Below, piece after piece: positions 23,294-39,896 of a DNA stretch of 64,000 bases. The stretch is from NCBI RefSeq assembly GCF_024166365.1, contig NC_064822.1, positions 108,682,823 through 108,746,822 on the forward strand. Direction: 5' to 3'. This DNA comes from Elephas maximus indicus. Taxonomy: Eukaryota; Chordata; Mammalia; Proboscidea; Elephantidae. Every line of letters starts with the position of its first letter. Position 1 is the stretch's first letter. Position numbers and translations under genes: made by a program. The notes beneath the pieces are model-generated. The model did not search any database. It had not been told where the DNA came from and saw only the letters and a program-made list of their open reading frames with translations.

Positions 23294-23880
23294 TGAAACC
23301 CTGATAGCATAGTGGTTAAGAGCTACAGCTGCTAAGCAAATGGTCAGCAGTTCGAATCCACCAAGCTCTCCTTGGAAATCTTACAGGGCAGTTCTATTCT
23401 GTCCTATACGGTCCCTATCAGTCAGAATCAGCTTGATAGCAATGGGTTTGGTTTTTTTTAACAGCAAAAATCAATGTCTATGCAGTATTAGGCATTAATT
23501 TTTACTATAAAAAGCCAAAACCCGCTGCCGTCGAGTCAATTCTGACTCATAGTGACCCTACAGGAAAGAGTAGAACTGCCCCATACGGTTTCCAAGGAGC
23601 GCCTGTTAGATTTGAAACGCCGACCTTTTGGTTAGCAGCCATAACTCTTAACCACTACGCCACCAGGGTTTCCAATTTTTATTATATGTTACATTAAATT
23701 AAATTCTATGCAGTATTAGGAGCCCTGGTGGTGCAGTGATTAAGAGCTTGGCTGCTAAGCAAAAAGTCGGCCAGTTCGAATTCACCAGCCACTCCTCAGA
23801 AACCCCATGGGGCAGTTCTACTCTGTCCTATAGGGTCACTATGAGTCAGAATCACTTGATGGCAACGGTTTTTCTATGCG
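23294..23880. repeat. Three AfroSINEs in alternating orientation
   Basis: + at 23294-23460, - at 23512-23674, + at 23719-23870. The middle copy could pair with either neighbour in an RNA hairpin. Confidence 0.9.
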
Positions 23881-24319
23881 ATATAGAGTTTTCCTATTCG
23901 TAGACATGGTAAAACTCTCCACTCGATCAAGTCCTTTTTGTCTTTCACTAAAATAGTATGGTTTTCTTAATACATCATTTGCAGTTTCCTATTAAATTTC
24001 TTGACATATAATTTTTTACTGTGAATAAGATAATCTATGAAATTTTACAGCTGGTATTGTTCTTGTAGTTTATTTATATAATTTTTGTTTGTTAATCTTA
24101 CATCGGCCATGTTGTTGTATTCCCTTGTTTTAATATTTTGTAAGTTGATTCTCTTTGTAGATGAATATATTGTATGAAAATAATGAGACTTGTAGGTGGC
24201 TAGGACCTCTAGTAGAATATTAGTTTTGATGATAAACATTCTTGTCTTGTTCCTGTCTTTGACAGAAATATTTCAACTATTTTCCCATAAAGCAGACTTC
24301 CAGCCTTTTAAAAAGTTGA

Positions 24320-24940
24320 AAGATAAATGAAAAACTGAGACAGAAAAAACTGAAATACATATGACAAAGAATGAAGAGTTAATACCCTGAATAGTGACAG
24401 GATTTCTACCAATCAATAAGAAACAGACAAATTGTCTACTTTTTCTTTAATGGACAAAGGATATGAACAGGCAATTTAAAGAAATAATTAAAAGGGTCAA
24501 AAAGCAATGAGATGCTCAACTTTACTATTATTAACACACAAAGTAAAACAACAATAAAATGCTATTTTTCACCTACCAAACTGTCAACTGTATAAAAAAT
24601 TCACAGCATCCAGAATTGCCAAAGTTGTAGGAAATGGGGATATTTACACACTGTTCTGAGTGGGCTTATAAGCTGTTACAAATTTTTGAAAGTCAATTTC
24701 ACAGAATCTATCAAAATTTAAAATACACATATCTTATCTACAAATCTATAAATCCAAAAGGTTAACTATATAAGGATGTTCATTAAGGCACTGTATAAAA
24801 AGCAAAAAGCTGGAACTAACTTGAGTTCATTATGTTACTACTAGGGCTAGATAAAGTACAAACATAAAACAGAATAGTATGCAACAATTTTTTAAATATA
24901 AAATGACTTAAAACATTGTCAACCTTGAGCATTGTGCTCA
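24320..24940 (+). repeat. Old L1 ORF2 3' fragment
   Basis: ggacaaaggatatgaacaggcaatttaaag and following match the ORF2 C-terminal coding region of ancient L1s, with stops. Confidence 0.55.
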
Positions 24941-24984
24941 AAAAAAAAAAGCGTTATCTATATAAGCCTAAAGGGTCAACAGCT

Positions 24985-27127
24985 ATTTTTTTTTTATTGT
25001 ACTTTAAGTGAAAGTTTACAAATCAATCTCTCATATAAAAATTTACATACACTTTGCTACATACTCCTAGTTGCTTTCTCCTTAATGAGACAGCATACTC
25101 CTCAACACCCTGTATTCCCATGTCCATTCAGCCAGCTTCTGTCCCCCTCTGACTTCTCATCTCCCCTCCAGACAGGAGTTGCCCATATAGTCTAATGTGT
25201 CTACTTGAGCCAAAAAGCTCACTTCTCACCAGCATCATTTTCCATCTTATAGTCCAGTCCAATCCCTGTCTGAAGAGTTGGCTTTGGGAATGGTTCCTAT
25301 CTTGGGATAACAGGTCTGGGGACCATGACTTCCGAGGTCCTTCTAGTCTCAGTCAGACCATTAAATCTGGTCTTTTTACGAGAATTTGGGGTCTGCATCC
25401 CACTGCTCTCCTGCTCCCTCAGGGGTTCCCTGTTGTGTTCCCTGTTAGGGCAGTTATCGGTTGTGGGCGGGCACCAACTAATTCTTCTGGTCTCAGGATG
25501 ATGTAAGTCTCTAGTTTATGTCGCCCCTTCTGCCTCTTGGGCTCATAATTACCTTTTGTCCTTGGTGTTTTTCATTCTTCCTTGCTCCAGGTGGGTTGAC
25601 ACCAATTGATGCATCTTAGATGGCCAGTGGCTAGCGTTTAAGACCCCAGATGCCACTCTCCAAAGTGGGATGCAGAATGTTTTCTTAATAAATTTTATTT
25701 TGCCAATTGACCTAGATGTCCCCTCAAACCATGGTCCCCAAACCCCCGTCCCTGCTACTCCGGCATTTGAAGTGTTCTGTTTATTTAGGACACTTCTTTG
25801 CTTCTGGTTTAGTCCAGTTGTGCTGACCTCTTCGGTATTGTGTGTTGTCTTTCCCTTCACCAAAAATAGTTCTTATCTACTATCTAATTAGTGAAAACCC
25901 CTCTCCCTCCCTCCCTCCCCACTCTTGTAACCACCAAAGAATATCTTCTTCTCTGCTTAAACTATTTCTCGAGTTCTTGTAATAGTGGTCTTATACAATA
26001 TTTGTCCTGTTGCAAATAATTTCACTCAGCATAATGCCTTCCAGATTCCTCCATGTTATGAAATGTTTCACAGATTCATCACTGTTCTTTATCGATGCGT
26101 AGTATTCCATTGTGTGAATATATCATAATTTATTTACACATTCACCCGCTGACAGGCACCTTGGTTGCTTCCAACTTTTTGCTATTATAAACAGTGCTGC
26201 AGTGAACATAGGTGTGCACATATCTGTTTGTGTAAAGGTTCTTATTTCTCTAGGATATATTCCAAGGAGGGGGATTACTGGATTGTATGGTAGTTCTACT
26301 TTTAGCTTTTGAAGGACGCGCCAAATAGATTTCCAAAGGGGTTGTACCATTTTACATTCCCACCAGCAGTATATAAGTGTTTCAGTCTCTCCACAGCCAC
26401 TCTAACATTTATTCTGTTGTGTTTTTTGGATTAATGCCTGCCTTGTTGGACCAAGATGGAATCTCACTGTAAATTTGATTCGCATTTCTCTAATGGCTAA
26501 TGATCATGAGCATTTCCTCATGGATCTATTAGCTACCTGAATGTCTTCTTTAGTGAAGTGCCCGTTCATATCCTTTGCCCATTTTTTAATTGAGTTATTT
26601 GTCTTTTTGTGGTTGAGTTTTTGTGGTATCATGTAGGTTTTAGAGATCAGATGCTGATCGGAAATATCACAGCTAAAAAGTTTTTCCCAGTCTGTAGGTA
26701 ATCTTTTTACTCTTTTGGTGAAGTCTTTGGATGAGCACAGGTGTTTGATTTTTAGGAGTACCCTGTTATCTAGTTTCTCTTCTGGTGCTTGTGCATTGTT
26801 AGTAATGTTTTGTATACTGTTTATGCCACATATTAGGGCTCCTAACGTTGTCCCTATTTTTTTTTCCATGACTTTTTATCGTTTTAGATTTTATATTTAG
26901 GTCTTTGATCCATTTTGAGTTAGTTTTTGTGCATGGTGTGAGGTACGGGTCTTGTTTCGTTTTTTTGCAGATGGATATCCAGTTATGCCAGCACCATTTG
27001 TTAAAAAGACTGTCTTTTCCATATTTAACTGACTTTGGGCCTTTGTCAAATATCAGTTGCTCACTTGTGGATGGATTTATGTCTGGATTCTTAATTCTGT
27101 TCCACTGGTCTATATATCTGTTTCAAC
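24985..27127 (-). mobile_element. L1 LINE, ORF2 3' part and 3' UTR, antisense
   Basis: Begins with the reverse complement of the L1 tail (TTTATTGTACTTTAAGTGAAAG) and runs into ORF2 (minus-strand MVQPLWKSIWRVLQKL and PYNPVIPLLGIYPREI; also NSIKKWAKDMNGHF). 5' truncated at about 27127. Inverted relative to the copies at 3.0 and 9.9 kb. Confidence 0.85.
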
Positions 27128-27129
27128 AA

Positions 27130-27575
27130 CTATTTTAAAGCGTAAGTGAGAATGTTAGTAGGCAGGGATTTTAGGTAAATGGAAGTGAAACAACTAGAAA
27201 AGAAATAACAAGAATGTTGACACAATATGAAAAATGTAACCAACTTCATCCATCATTATGTCTAGAGACTGTGGAATGGGAGTAGGTTTTGCCGTGCATA
27301 TTTTTAAAAAATAATAAAATTAATATTAAAAAAATGTAAACTGACTTAGAAGACACCTAAAATACATTTGTGTGGCACATCGCAGGTGCTCAATAAATAT
27401 GTACTAGATGAAAAAATATTTTTGTATGAGCATAGGAAAATGTGCGGAGGTACATATGCCGAACTGAAAACAGTGACTGCATTCAGTAGCGTGGGATAGT
27501 AGAAGGTGACACTAAACATTTTTTGCCTTTTATACTTTTGCATTGCTTGGATTTTTTGAAAAATAAACAAACAAA
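27130..27575. other. CSAD leader intron, nothing recognised
   Basis: AT-rich; no coding potential seen. Confidence 0.4.
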
Positions 27576-27577
27576 AA

Positions 27578-27757
27578 AAAACCCCAAACCCACTGCCATC
27601 GATTCTGACTCATAGCAACCCCACAGGATTTCCAAGGCTGTAAATGTCTATGAAGCAGACTTCCATATCTTTCTCCTGAGGAGCCGCTAATGGTTCCAAA
27701 CCCCTGACCCTTCGGTTAGTAGTCCAGTGCTTTAACCACTGCACCACCAGGGCTCAA
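27578..27757 (-). repeat. AfroSINE long-form copy
   Basis: CCCACTGCCATCGATTCTGACTC through GCACCACCAGGGCTC, with the TTCCATATCTTTCTCCTGAGG variant body. Confidence 0.85.
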
Positions 27758-27789
27758 TAAGTATGAACTACTTTTAAAGAAGACTTATT

Positions 27790-28345
27790 AGGACTAATGG
27801 ACCACAATTGCCACAATCTCCTCTAGATTGAGCCCAGAACAACTAGATGGTGCCTGGTTAGCACTACTGACTATTCTGACAGAGATCATAAGAGAGTGTC
27901 CCGGACAGAGCGGGAAGAAAATGGAAAACAAAATTAAAATTCACACACACACAAAAATACCAGACTTGCTGGTCTGACAGAGGCTGGAGAAACCCCAAGA
28001 GTATGGCCCCCTGGACACCCTTTTAACTCAGTACTGAAGTCACTGTCGAGGTTCACCCTTCAGCCAAAGATCAGACAAGTCTACAGGGCAAACAATAACA
28101 CACATGAGGGGCGTGCTTTGTAGTTCCATGAAGTGTACAAGACTAAACGGGCATACCAGCCCAAAAGCAAAGACAAAAGGCAAGAAGGGACAGGAAAACT
28201 GAAGGAATGGAAACAAGGAATCTGGGTGAAAGGGAGTGTTGACACATTGCGGGATTGACAACCAATGTCACAAAGCAATTTGTGTATTAACTGTTTACTG
28301 GGAAGCTGATTTGTAAACTTTCACCTAAAGCACAATAAAAAAATT
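27790..28345 (+). repeat. LINE 3' end, second copy of the 7.2 kb family
   Basis: Fuller copy, ending GATTTGTAAACTTTCACCTAAAGCACAATAAA. See the finding on shared tails. Confidence 0.6.
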
Positions 28346-28899
28346 TTTTATATTGAAAATAATAAATTAAAAAACTTATTTCTGGTGACATTTCTCTCCA
28401 CTTTGTCTCAATTTTATGACAAGCCTTAGAGCACGAAGAACTTACTTTCAATGGCCCAAAATGTGGGGTGCTCAAAGAAATAAAGCTTGTGTACAGAAAA
28501 TGGTTGGGAATCCTTGACTTTTCTCATAGAGTTTTAGGTATCGCCAATAATTCTCCTAAACTCACAACCTGTTAGCACCTACAGCAGAAACTGAGATCTA
28601 AATGCTTTCTTCCTTTCATCAAGTGAACTTTACACATAGTCCATCTTTAGCAGGGGCCCTCCCTAATGCCTAAAGCTGGGGATAGAGTTTGAGGAAAGGT
28701 TCGTTTCTATTTTCCCAAAAAGTCTAGCTCAGGGGCCAATCTGTAGCGCTAAGTCTCTATCGAACCTATCGCCTCCTTGAGGGGAGTCCCATGGCCTTTT
28801 CCAGGCGAGGAGGCCAATGTTAAGACGCTGGACCGTCTGGAATAAAGGCGGTTAGCGGCATAAGGTAAATGGGCCGGCCTGGGGCGTGCGGACATCTGC

Positions 28900-29400
28900 A
28901 GAGACTTGAGTAGTGCGGCGTAGAGAAAGCGTCTGAGAGAGGACTCATTTTCAACCTGTGGTTGAGTGTTCACGGTAGGGAGGCCCAGAATCTACAGATC
29001 TCGACCTGATGGAAAGCCTCAGGGTGGACAACCCTGGCCAAGTTCCGTAAAAATACCGGTACAAGCTATTCTGGCCCTACTTGGGGCTTCAGGTCCAGAA
29101 GCGACGAAAGGAACGTCCCTGAGGGAGGGAAAGTGATAGCGCTTTTCAAACAGATTTAAGCAACTCACCTAGCAAACCCTCACAACGAGTACCCAGCACA
29201 TAATTATTTCAGGACCCTTCTTCGTGCCCTCAGTCAAGATGGCCGCCAAGGCTCACCCTCGCCATAACGCAGGCGCCGTCCCGCTAGCCCATCCTCTTGC
29301 CGTCCCTCCCAGCGCCGGCACCGCCCACTCGCCGGCTGCACCCACCCCTCCCTGCGTCCCCAGCCTCACCCTCTTTCAGGTTGCCCCCGCCCGTCAGACT
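28900..29400 (-). promoter_or_regulatory. CSAD: Candidate CSAD promoter and noncoding first exon
   Basis: A minus-strand donor TAG|GTGAGT (exon end at 29169) sits at the left flank of the CpG island. This is where the human CSAD leader starts, next to ZNF740. The transcription start cannot be fixed from sequence. Inference from synteny and one splice signal. Confidence 0.4.
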
Positions 29401-30010
29401 CCCAAGCCCGGAAGTGGATGTTGCTGCTCGGCGGAGCGGACGAGGGGGAGGGGGAAGTGCTTCCGGGGAAACGGGCCCCGGGTTGGTGTTTGTAAACTTG
29501 CCTCAGTCCCGGCGGGGGCAGTGGCGGCCGCGGGGTTGGCACGGTTTGCTGGGGCCTGGAGGAGGCGCCGCGTGGCGGGGGAGACAGTGAGAGGCCACGC
29601 CTGGCAGGTAGGAATACGCCCCAGGGAGGTCAGCGTCGTCCGGGCAGACGGCAGCGCTTCAGCAGCTCGCAGGCCGCGGGACGCCGCGCGGGAAGGGGGA
29701 GGGGAAGAAAGGAGGGGCGCGTGGCGAAGGGAGGGGGCTCGCGGAAGGAGGGGAAGGGGCCGCGCGCGTGCACCGCCCCCAACCCGCGCGTCCGGCCGCG
29801 TCCCTGGCCCGGGAGAGCGGGTATTGATTGAGGGAGCACGGGCTCGAGCACGCACCTTGCGCGCTCCACGGCGCTCTCCTCTGGGTTGGTGCCGCCCGCT
29901 CAGCTGCTGGCTGGCAGAAGGGAGGGGACGTGCCGCGCAGAGCTTCGCCTCCCTGCCCTTCACCTCCGCAGCGAGTTTCCGTACCTTCGGGCGACTCAGA
30001 GAACCCGCAG
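29225..30010. promoter_or_regulatory. CpG island, probable bidirectional CSAD/ZNF740 promoter
   Basis: A dense run of CG dinucleotides in an otherwise AT-rich stretch, between CSAD (leftward) and ZNF740 (rightward). It holds a YY1-like site CAAGATGGCCGCC at 29235-29247, an ETS/GABP-type site CCGGAAGTGG at 29408-29417 and another TTCCGGGG near 29461. No TATA box is evident, as expected for a housekeeping island promoter. Confidence 0.75.
29430..29607 (+). other. ZNF740: Candidate ZNF740 noncoding exon 1
   Basis: The plus-strand donor GGCAG|GTAGG ends at 29607 inside the CpG island, just downstream of the ETS-type sites. It could splice to the leader exon at 30448. The 5' boundary is a guess. 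Confidence 0.45.
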
Positions 30011-30447
30011 GAGTGAGCCAGTCTGGGCGCACACTGCCAGTCCAGTTTCTGCTGGCCACCAGGCGTTCAGCGATGGCCCCTGAGGTTTCTTTCACCTCGG
30101 TTCTCCAGGCCGCCTATGTAGACTGCTAGTTTTCTGGGCCAGCCCACTCGGCACAGAAGCCTCAAAGGGCCTCCGCCCCCTTCTTCCATTCCTGTATTAG
30201 CAAATCCCAGTGCTTGCTCTGTGGGCAAAGCTCCTCCATAAGGAGCCCCAGTTACTTTTGCTCCTGTTGGCAACCCCTCCTTGCCCTAGAGACCTGTTTC
30301 TTCTACTGACCTAGAAAGAAAACTCTGCTAGTCTCATGACTACTTTTTGAGCCTCAAGAGCTTCCAGCAAAAAAGCTCATCCCCACCACAGGTTGTATGG
30401 CCTGAGGATGTTGCTCTTAATGGCCCCATCTCCCTTTCTGGTTTCAG

Positions 30448-35889
<5,442 letters not shown>

Positions 35890-38800
35890 GTGCAAGGGGC
35901 CCCAGGTGGTGGGAGTGATCAGAAGAATCTACCGAAGAGCTCACCCCCTCTGGTCGATGGTCCCACCACCACCCTGTCTGTATCTGCCCCCTCCTGGAGG
36001 AGTGGACCCAGGAGACCAGAAGAGTACATCAGGGGACAGAAGCCCCAGAGCCTCAGTTCTGTAAATAATCTGAGACTATGAGTATCTCGGGGAAGTTCTA
36101 CAGCATTCCTGGGTGGGCGAACTAGTCTCTGGACCCTTGGCTGAGGTTGTAAGAGGGGGACTCAAGGTACAGGACCAAGACTGAAGTGTGGCTCCCACAA
36201 CCTTGGACTCCAGCTGGCAGCTGAAAAGGAAAAGATTGGGGAAAAGAATTTTTTTGTTTCTTTGTTTTGTTCTTGTTTTTGTTTATTCAAAAGCAATTTC
36301 AGCAGGTAAACTATGAATAGAGGTCATCTGGATGCATAGAGTCCTGGTACAAAGCAGGGACTATGACTAGTCCAGCCCTCCCCGGAAATTGAGCTTTTAG
36401 TTGCAGTCGATCCTCAGTATTCCACAGCCCTGTACCTCACCTCCTGTATAAGGGAGACTAGGATCAGGGATGGCAGCTGAGCTTACTTGGGCCTCCTTAC
36501 ACACTGTGGGGACAAAAGGAAGAACAGCGGGAGGAACAGATAAGGGCTGGATCCAAGAAGAGTGAACAGGTACCTCTTACTTCCTCAGGGGACAAGCGTG
36601 AGTTGTGCCCATGGGTATTGTAATGGCCCATGCCGCACAGGTACCTGATGGGGTCAGCTCAAGTGCCTTTTTGGAGGAAACTTGGGTGGGAGTGACCCAT
36701 AAAGCCCTTTCCTTTCCTTCTCTCTTTGGGCAGTTTTTGGAGATAGTTTGTGGCTACCTCACTGCCATTGACTTCTGAAGCCAGACAGAGGTGTTGAGTG
36801 GGAGAAATGGATGTCAAAGTGAGTTCTCTCTTTGTGCCCTCTTAGGAACAGCCCAAGACTAGTCCAAAGTTGGGCAACAGCTGTTGGAAAAAAAAAACAA
36901 ATTTGGTGTCCTCTGACATGACCGTTGAGCAGTAGGGGCTGTTCTGCCTGCCCGAGTCCTATCACTGTATTCAGGTAGAGAAGGGATCTGGTTTTTTGTC
37001 CCAAAGAACAAGATCTTGGCTTCCTTCTTGATGGCCATTCCTACCCAACAGTGAATGGTGAGAGAGGGTGGAGTCTGCAGAGAAAGAACTGAGGGAGAAA
37101 CCTAAAGTATTTAGGTTTTATTCTTAACCAACATTCTTTGCTCCTCTCTGCTCCCACACCACCACCCTATTGACTCCCCAAAAAGTGATCAGGTGTGTAT
37201 GTGGTATGTGAGTGTTCGTGTTTGTGTGCTTGGAGGAGATGGCGTATTATTGAGCCAAACCCTTTTCAGGCCCTCAACTTCAGGGAGGGTGTGGGTAAAA
37301 CAACCTCCTCCCTCCCAAACCTGAAGGGTACTTGAGAACCCAGCAGGAGCTGAGGAACTCAGTTTAGGGGACAGGAGAGCTTTGTTTTGGAGGGTTTTAA
37401 AAAATTGATTGAATAGACTGGTTGTTAGGGTGTTCTGATCCAAGCCAGGGGCTTGTGAACATGAGCTTTCTAAGGTGAAATAAAAACGCTTTCTTCCTGT
37501 TAGGGAAAGGATCCTTATGGGAAGTGCTAGGGATTGGTTGACCCCCACTGTGGCCTGCCCTGACCTATGGGGACAGGGGAACTATCTTAGGAATAATCAT
37601 GGAGACTGGGTAAATCTGAACACCAAGTTGTCATGGAGGCCTGAGATGGCAACCTCCAGGAAGTGTGATTTCATTTCCCAGGAAGTGTAGGGAATAAACA
37701 GCAGCAGCAAACTCCTGGCTAGTCTCAAGGGGGGGGTCTTCCATATTTCTGAGGTATGAACATTTGTTTTATGAACATTTTAGGGGAAAAAGGAGGCAGG
37801 GGACCTTTTAGATTTTCCCTGAGAGCATCTGAGATGCCTTGTGGGAGAGACCGGAGAATGTGTTTGCTGTTTTATACTCTTCCAGCTTTATACCGAAGCT
37901 CCCGTTTGATACTGTCCAGATCTTAGACCTCAGCCTTTGAATTTGTCCTGTGGTCCCTGCAAGCAGGCGCATCTTTCTGCATATGAGCCAGCCCCCTTCC
38001 TGGTAGAGGGCTCTGATGAGGCTGGGGTTTTTCTGTTTCGTCTCTGGGAATATATTCTGGAAAGCAGGATACATTTAGAAAAAATTATCCTCCCAAAAAC
38101 ACTTTTGAAAAGAGGGGATAGCTAATCCAGGATTGGGGTGTGGGGTGGAGGGGAATCACAGGAGTGATCAATGGCCCTAAGTTTGGGAGTGTGTTCAAGA
38201 TGAGAGCGTGCCCTGGCCCTTCACACAGGCCTTGGCTTCCTGCCTAGGTGAGTGTGAGGGAAGGAATTTCTGGTCATATGGGCAAAGGGGCATACCAGAA
38301 CCACCCTGCCAAGGATTGAGGTGGGGGGAGGAATTCAGGAGCACGTCGTTGGTTCAGTCATCCAGGTGCTGACATTCTAGAGCAGTGGATGTGTGAGGAG
38401 AGAGGAGCAAATGGGTGAGAGGAGTGATTTAATGCCCAGAGGGCCCAGGAGCCCCACTTATACCCCAGGGAAACCACAGACTTAAGATGGCTGCAAAGGC
38501 TCCTTAGTCCAATGCTCTACCTCTCCTGCAGGGGTGGAGCCTAGCACTGGAAAGATGCCTCAGGTGTGTTTGGAGTGGGGGAAGGGAGGTGGGGCAGGCT
38601 CTCAGAGACCAGGTTGTGGAATGTGGGGGCCTGGGAAAGAGTAGCGCCAGTTTCTGGGTGGGCAGCTGCCCCAGGCCCTGCCAGCCCTGTCCTTCCCAGC
38701 ACCCCAAGTCTTTTCCATCCACCCTCCAACAGCCTCTTGTCATCACTTAGCTACTGATTGTACCCCATGGCTTGATATGGGAGGGTTAAATGAGGTGTGG

Positions 38801-39090
38801 AGTCCCACCACAACTTTTAACCCTCTCCCCCAGGTGCCCTTTGCCTCTGCTGTGGCTCTGGGACTTTTATCTTCAACAATCCCCTTCCTACCCTTCCTCT
38901 CTACCCTTTTTTTTTTTTTTTTTAATATACTTATTTTGCTATTGGGGGAGGGGAGTATCAAATGAACAAGATCACTTTTAAATGGTAGTTTTTATAAGAT
39001 GTTATAAACTTGTATCTTTTTACCATTAAAGTGCAGTGTATGTTCCTTCGTGATATATTTAGGATATTTAATAAAAAGAAAATGGGGCTT
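35890..39090 (+). other. ZNF740: ZNF740 3' UTR
   Basis: About 3.2 kb of unique sequence after the stop, nearly free of interspersed repeats and with no further coding exon. Poly(A) signals: AATAAA at 37693, ATTAAA at 39025 and AATAAA at 39070. The distal pair probably sets the main 3' end and the first a shorter form. A T17 tract lies at 38909-38925. Confidence 0.7.
39023..39080 (+). terminator. ZNF740: ZNF740 distal polyadenylation signals
   Basis: ATTAAA (39025-39030) and AATAAA (39070-39075), 40 bp apart, at the end of the repeat-free 3' UTR. Confidence 0.6.
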
Positions 39091-39564
39091 TTCTACATAT
39101 TATCTCCTCTTTGGGGGAAACAGACTTTGGGGAAGCTTTTCACTAGGGCCTGAGTGGTTTCCTTCATCCCCCCCAAGTGTGACCACCACACAACTTTGAA
39201 CACCCTACAGACCAGTGTTTTAAAACTGTCTCCCATCCTACAGAGGAGCAGTAAGTAGGTATAAAGAGCATTGATTCTGAACAAGTGAGAAAATGTGTAC
39301 AGCAAGACGGAATGAGGTTAGATAATCAGCAAATCTGGTAATTCTCAGTATGTGGTTTGTATCCCTCATGCATCAGAAATACCTGGGAAGTGAATTCACC
39401 AACCCATTCCAGACCTGGTGAATCAGCCTGTTTCATGATTCAGCACATTGAATTTTGAAAACCTCTTTATGCCCTCAGTGGCTGGAGGGGGAATGAACAG
39501 GGTTTTCCGGAGGCCCAGGCTAACTAGCCTGCTTTGGCCTTGGTGGGGTAGAGCAAAATGACAG

Positions 39565-39815
39565 CTGAGGTCTGAGATACGACTTTATTGTACACTTGGG
39601 TGGAGGGAACGCCCACTCCTTGTGAGGTAGGAAAGCTAAGTCTCAGCAGTAGGAGGCAGCCCTCTTGGGTATCTCTGAAAATAAAGTAAGGTGGAAACTG
39701 CCCCTTGGCAATGGACGGGTTCCCTGCCAGGCTGCTGCCTGATAGACCCCTGCCATCCCACAAAATGCCCCTTGTCCCAGAGAGAAGAGCCCCAAGGCGA
39801 GTGTCCCTCCCCCAG
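39565..39815 (-). other. ITGB7: ITGB7 3' UTR with poly(A) signal
   Basis: Short 3' UTR. AATAAA on the minus strand is at 39589-39584, followed by a GT-rich stretch downstream. The end lies about 490 bp from the ZNF740 poly(A) signals on the other strand, so the two genes converge without apparent overlap. Confidence 0.65.
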
Positions 39816-39896
39816 TCAGAGAGGGGGACTCTCTCTTCCTTGAAAGCGAGGATTGAAGGTTGTCGTGATGGCGCTTTTGTAGAGAGGATTGTTGTC
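39816..39896 (-). CDS. ITGB7: ITGB7 terminal exon, residues 773-798 and stop
   Basis: Encodes [20 protein letters not shown] and RESPPL with TGA at 39818-39816. NPLY is the talin site and NPRF the distal kindlin/filamin-type motif. The final residues differ from the human EADSPTL ending. Confidence 0.95.
   Translation of the reverse strand, partial: DNNPLYKSAITTTFNPRFQGRESPPL

Noticed and set aside
29224-30129. 301-codon plus-strand and 233-codon minus-strand (30095-29394) open frames in the CpG island
   Set aside because: GC-rich sequence rarely contains stop codons. The predicted proteins are Arg/Ala/Pro low-complexity, resemble no family, and overlap the expected promoter and noncoding first exons.
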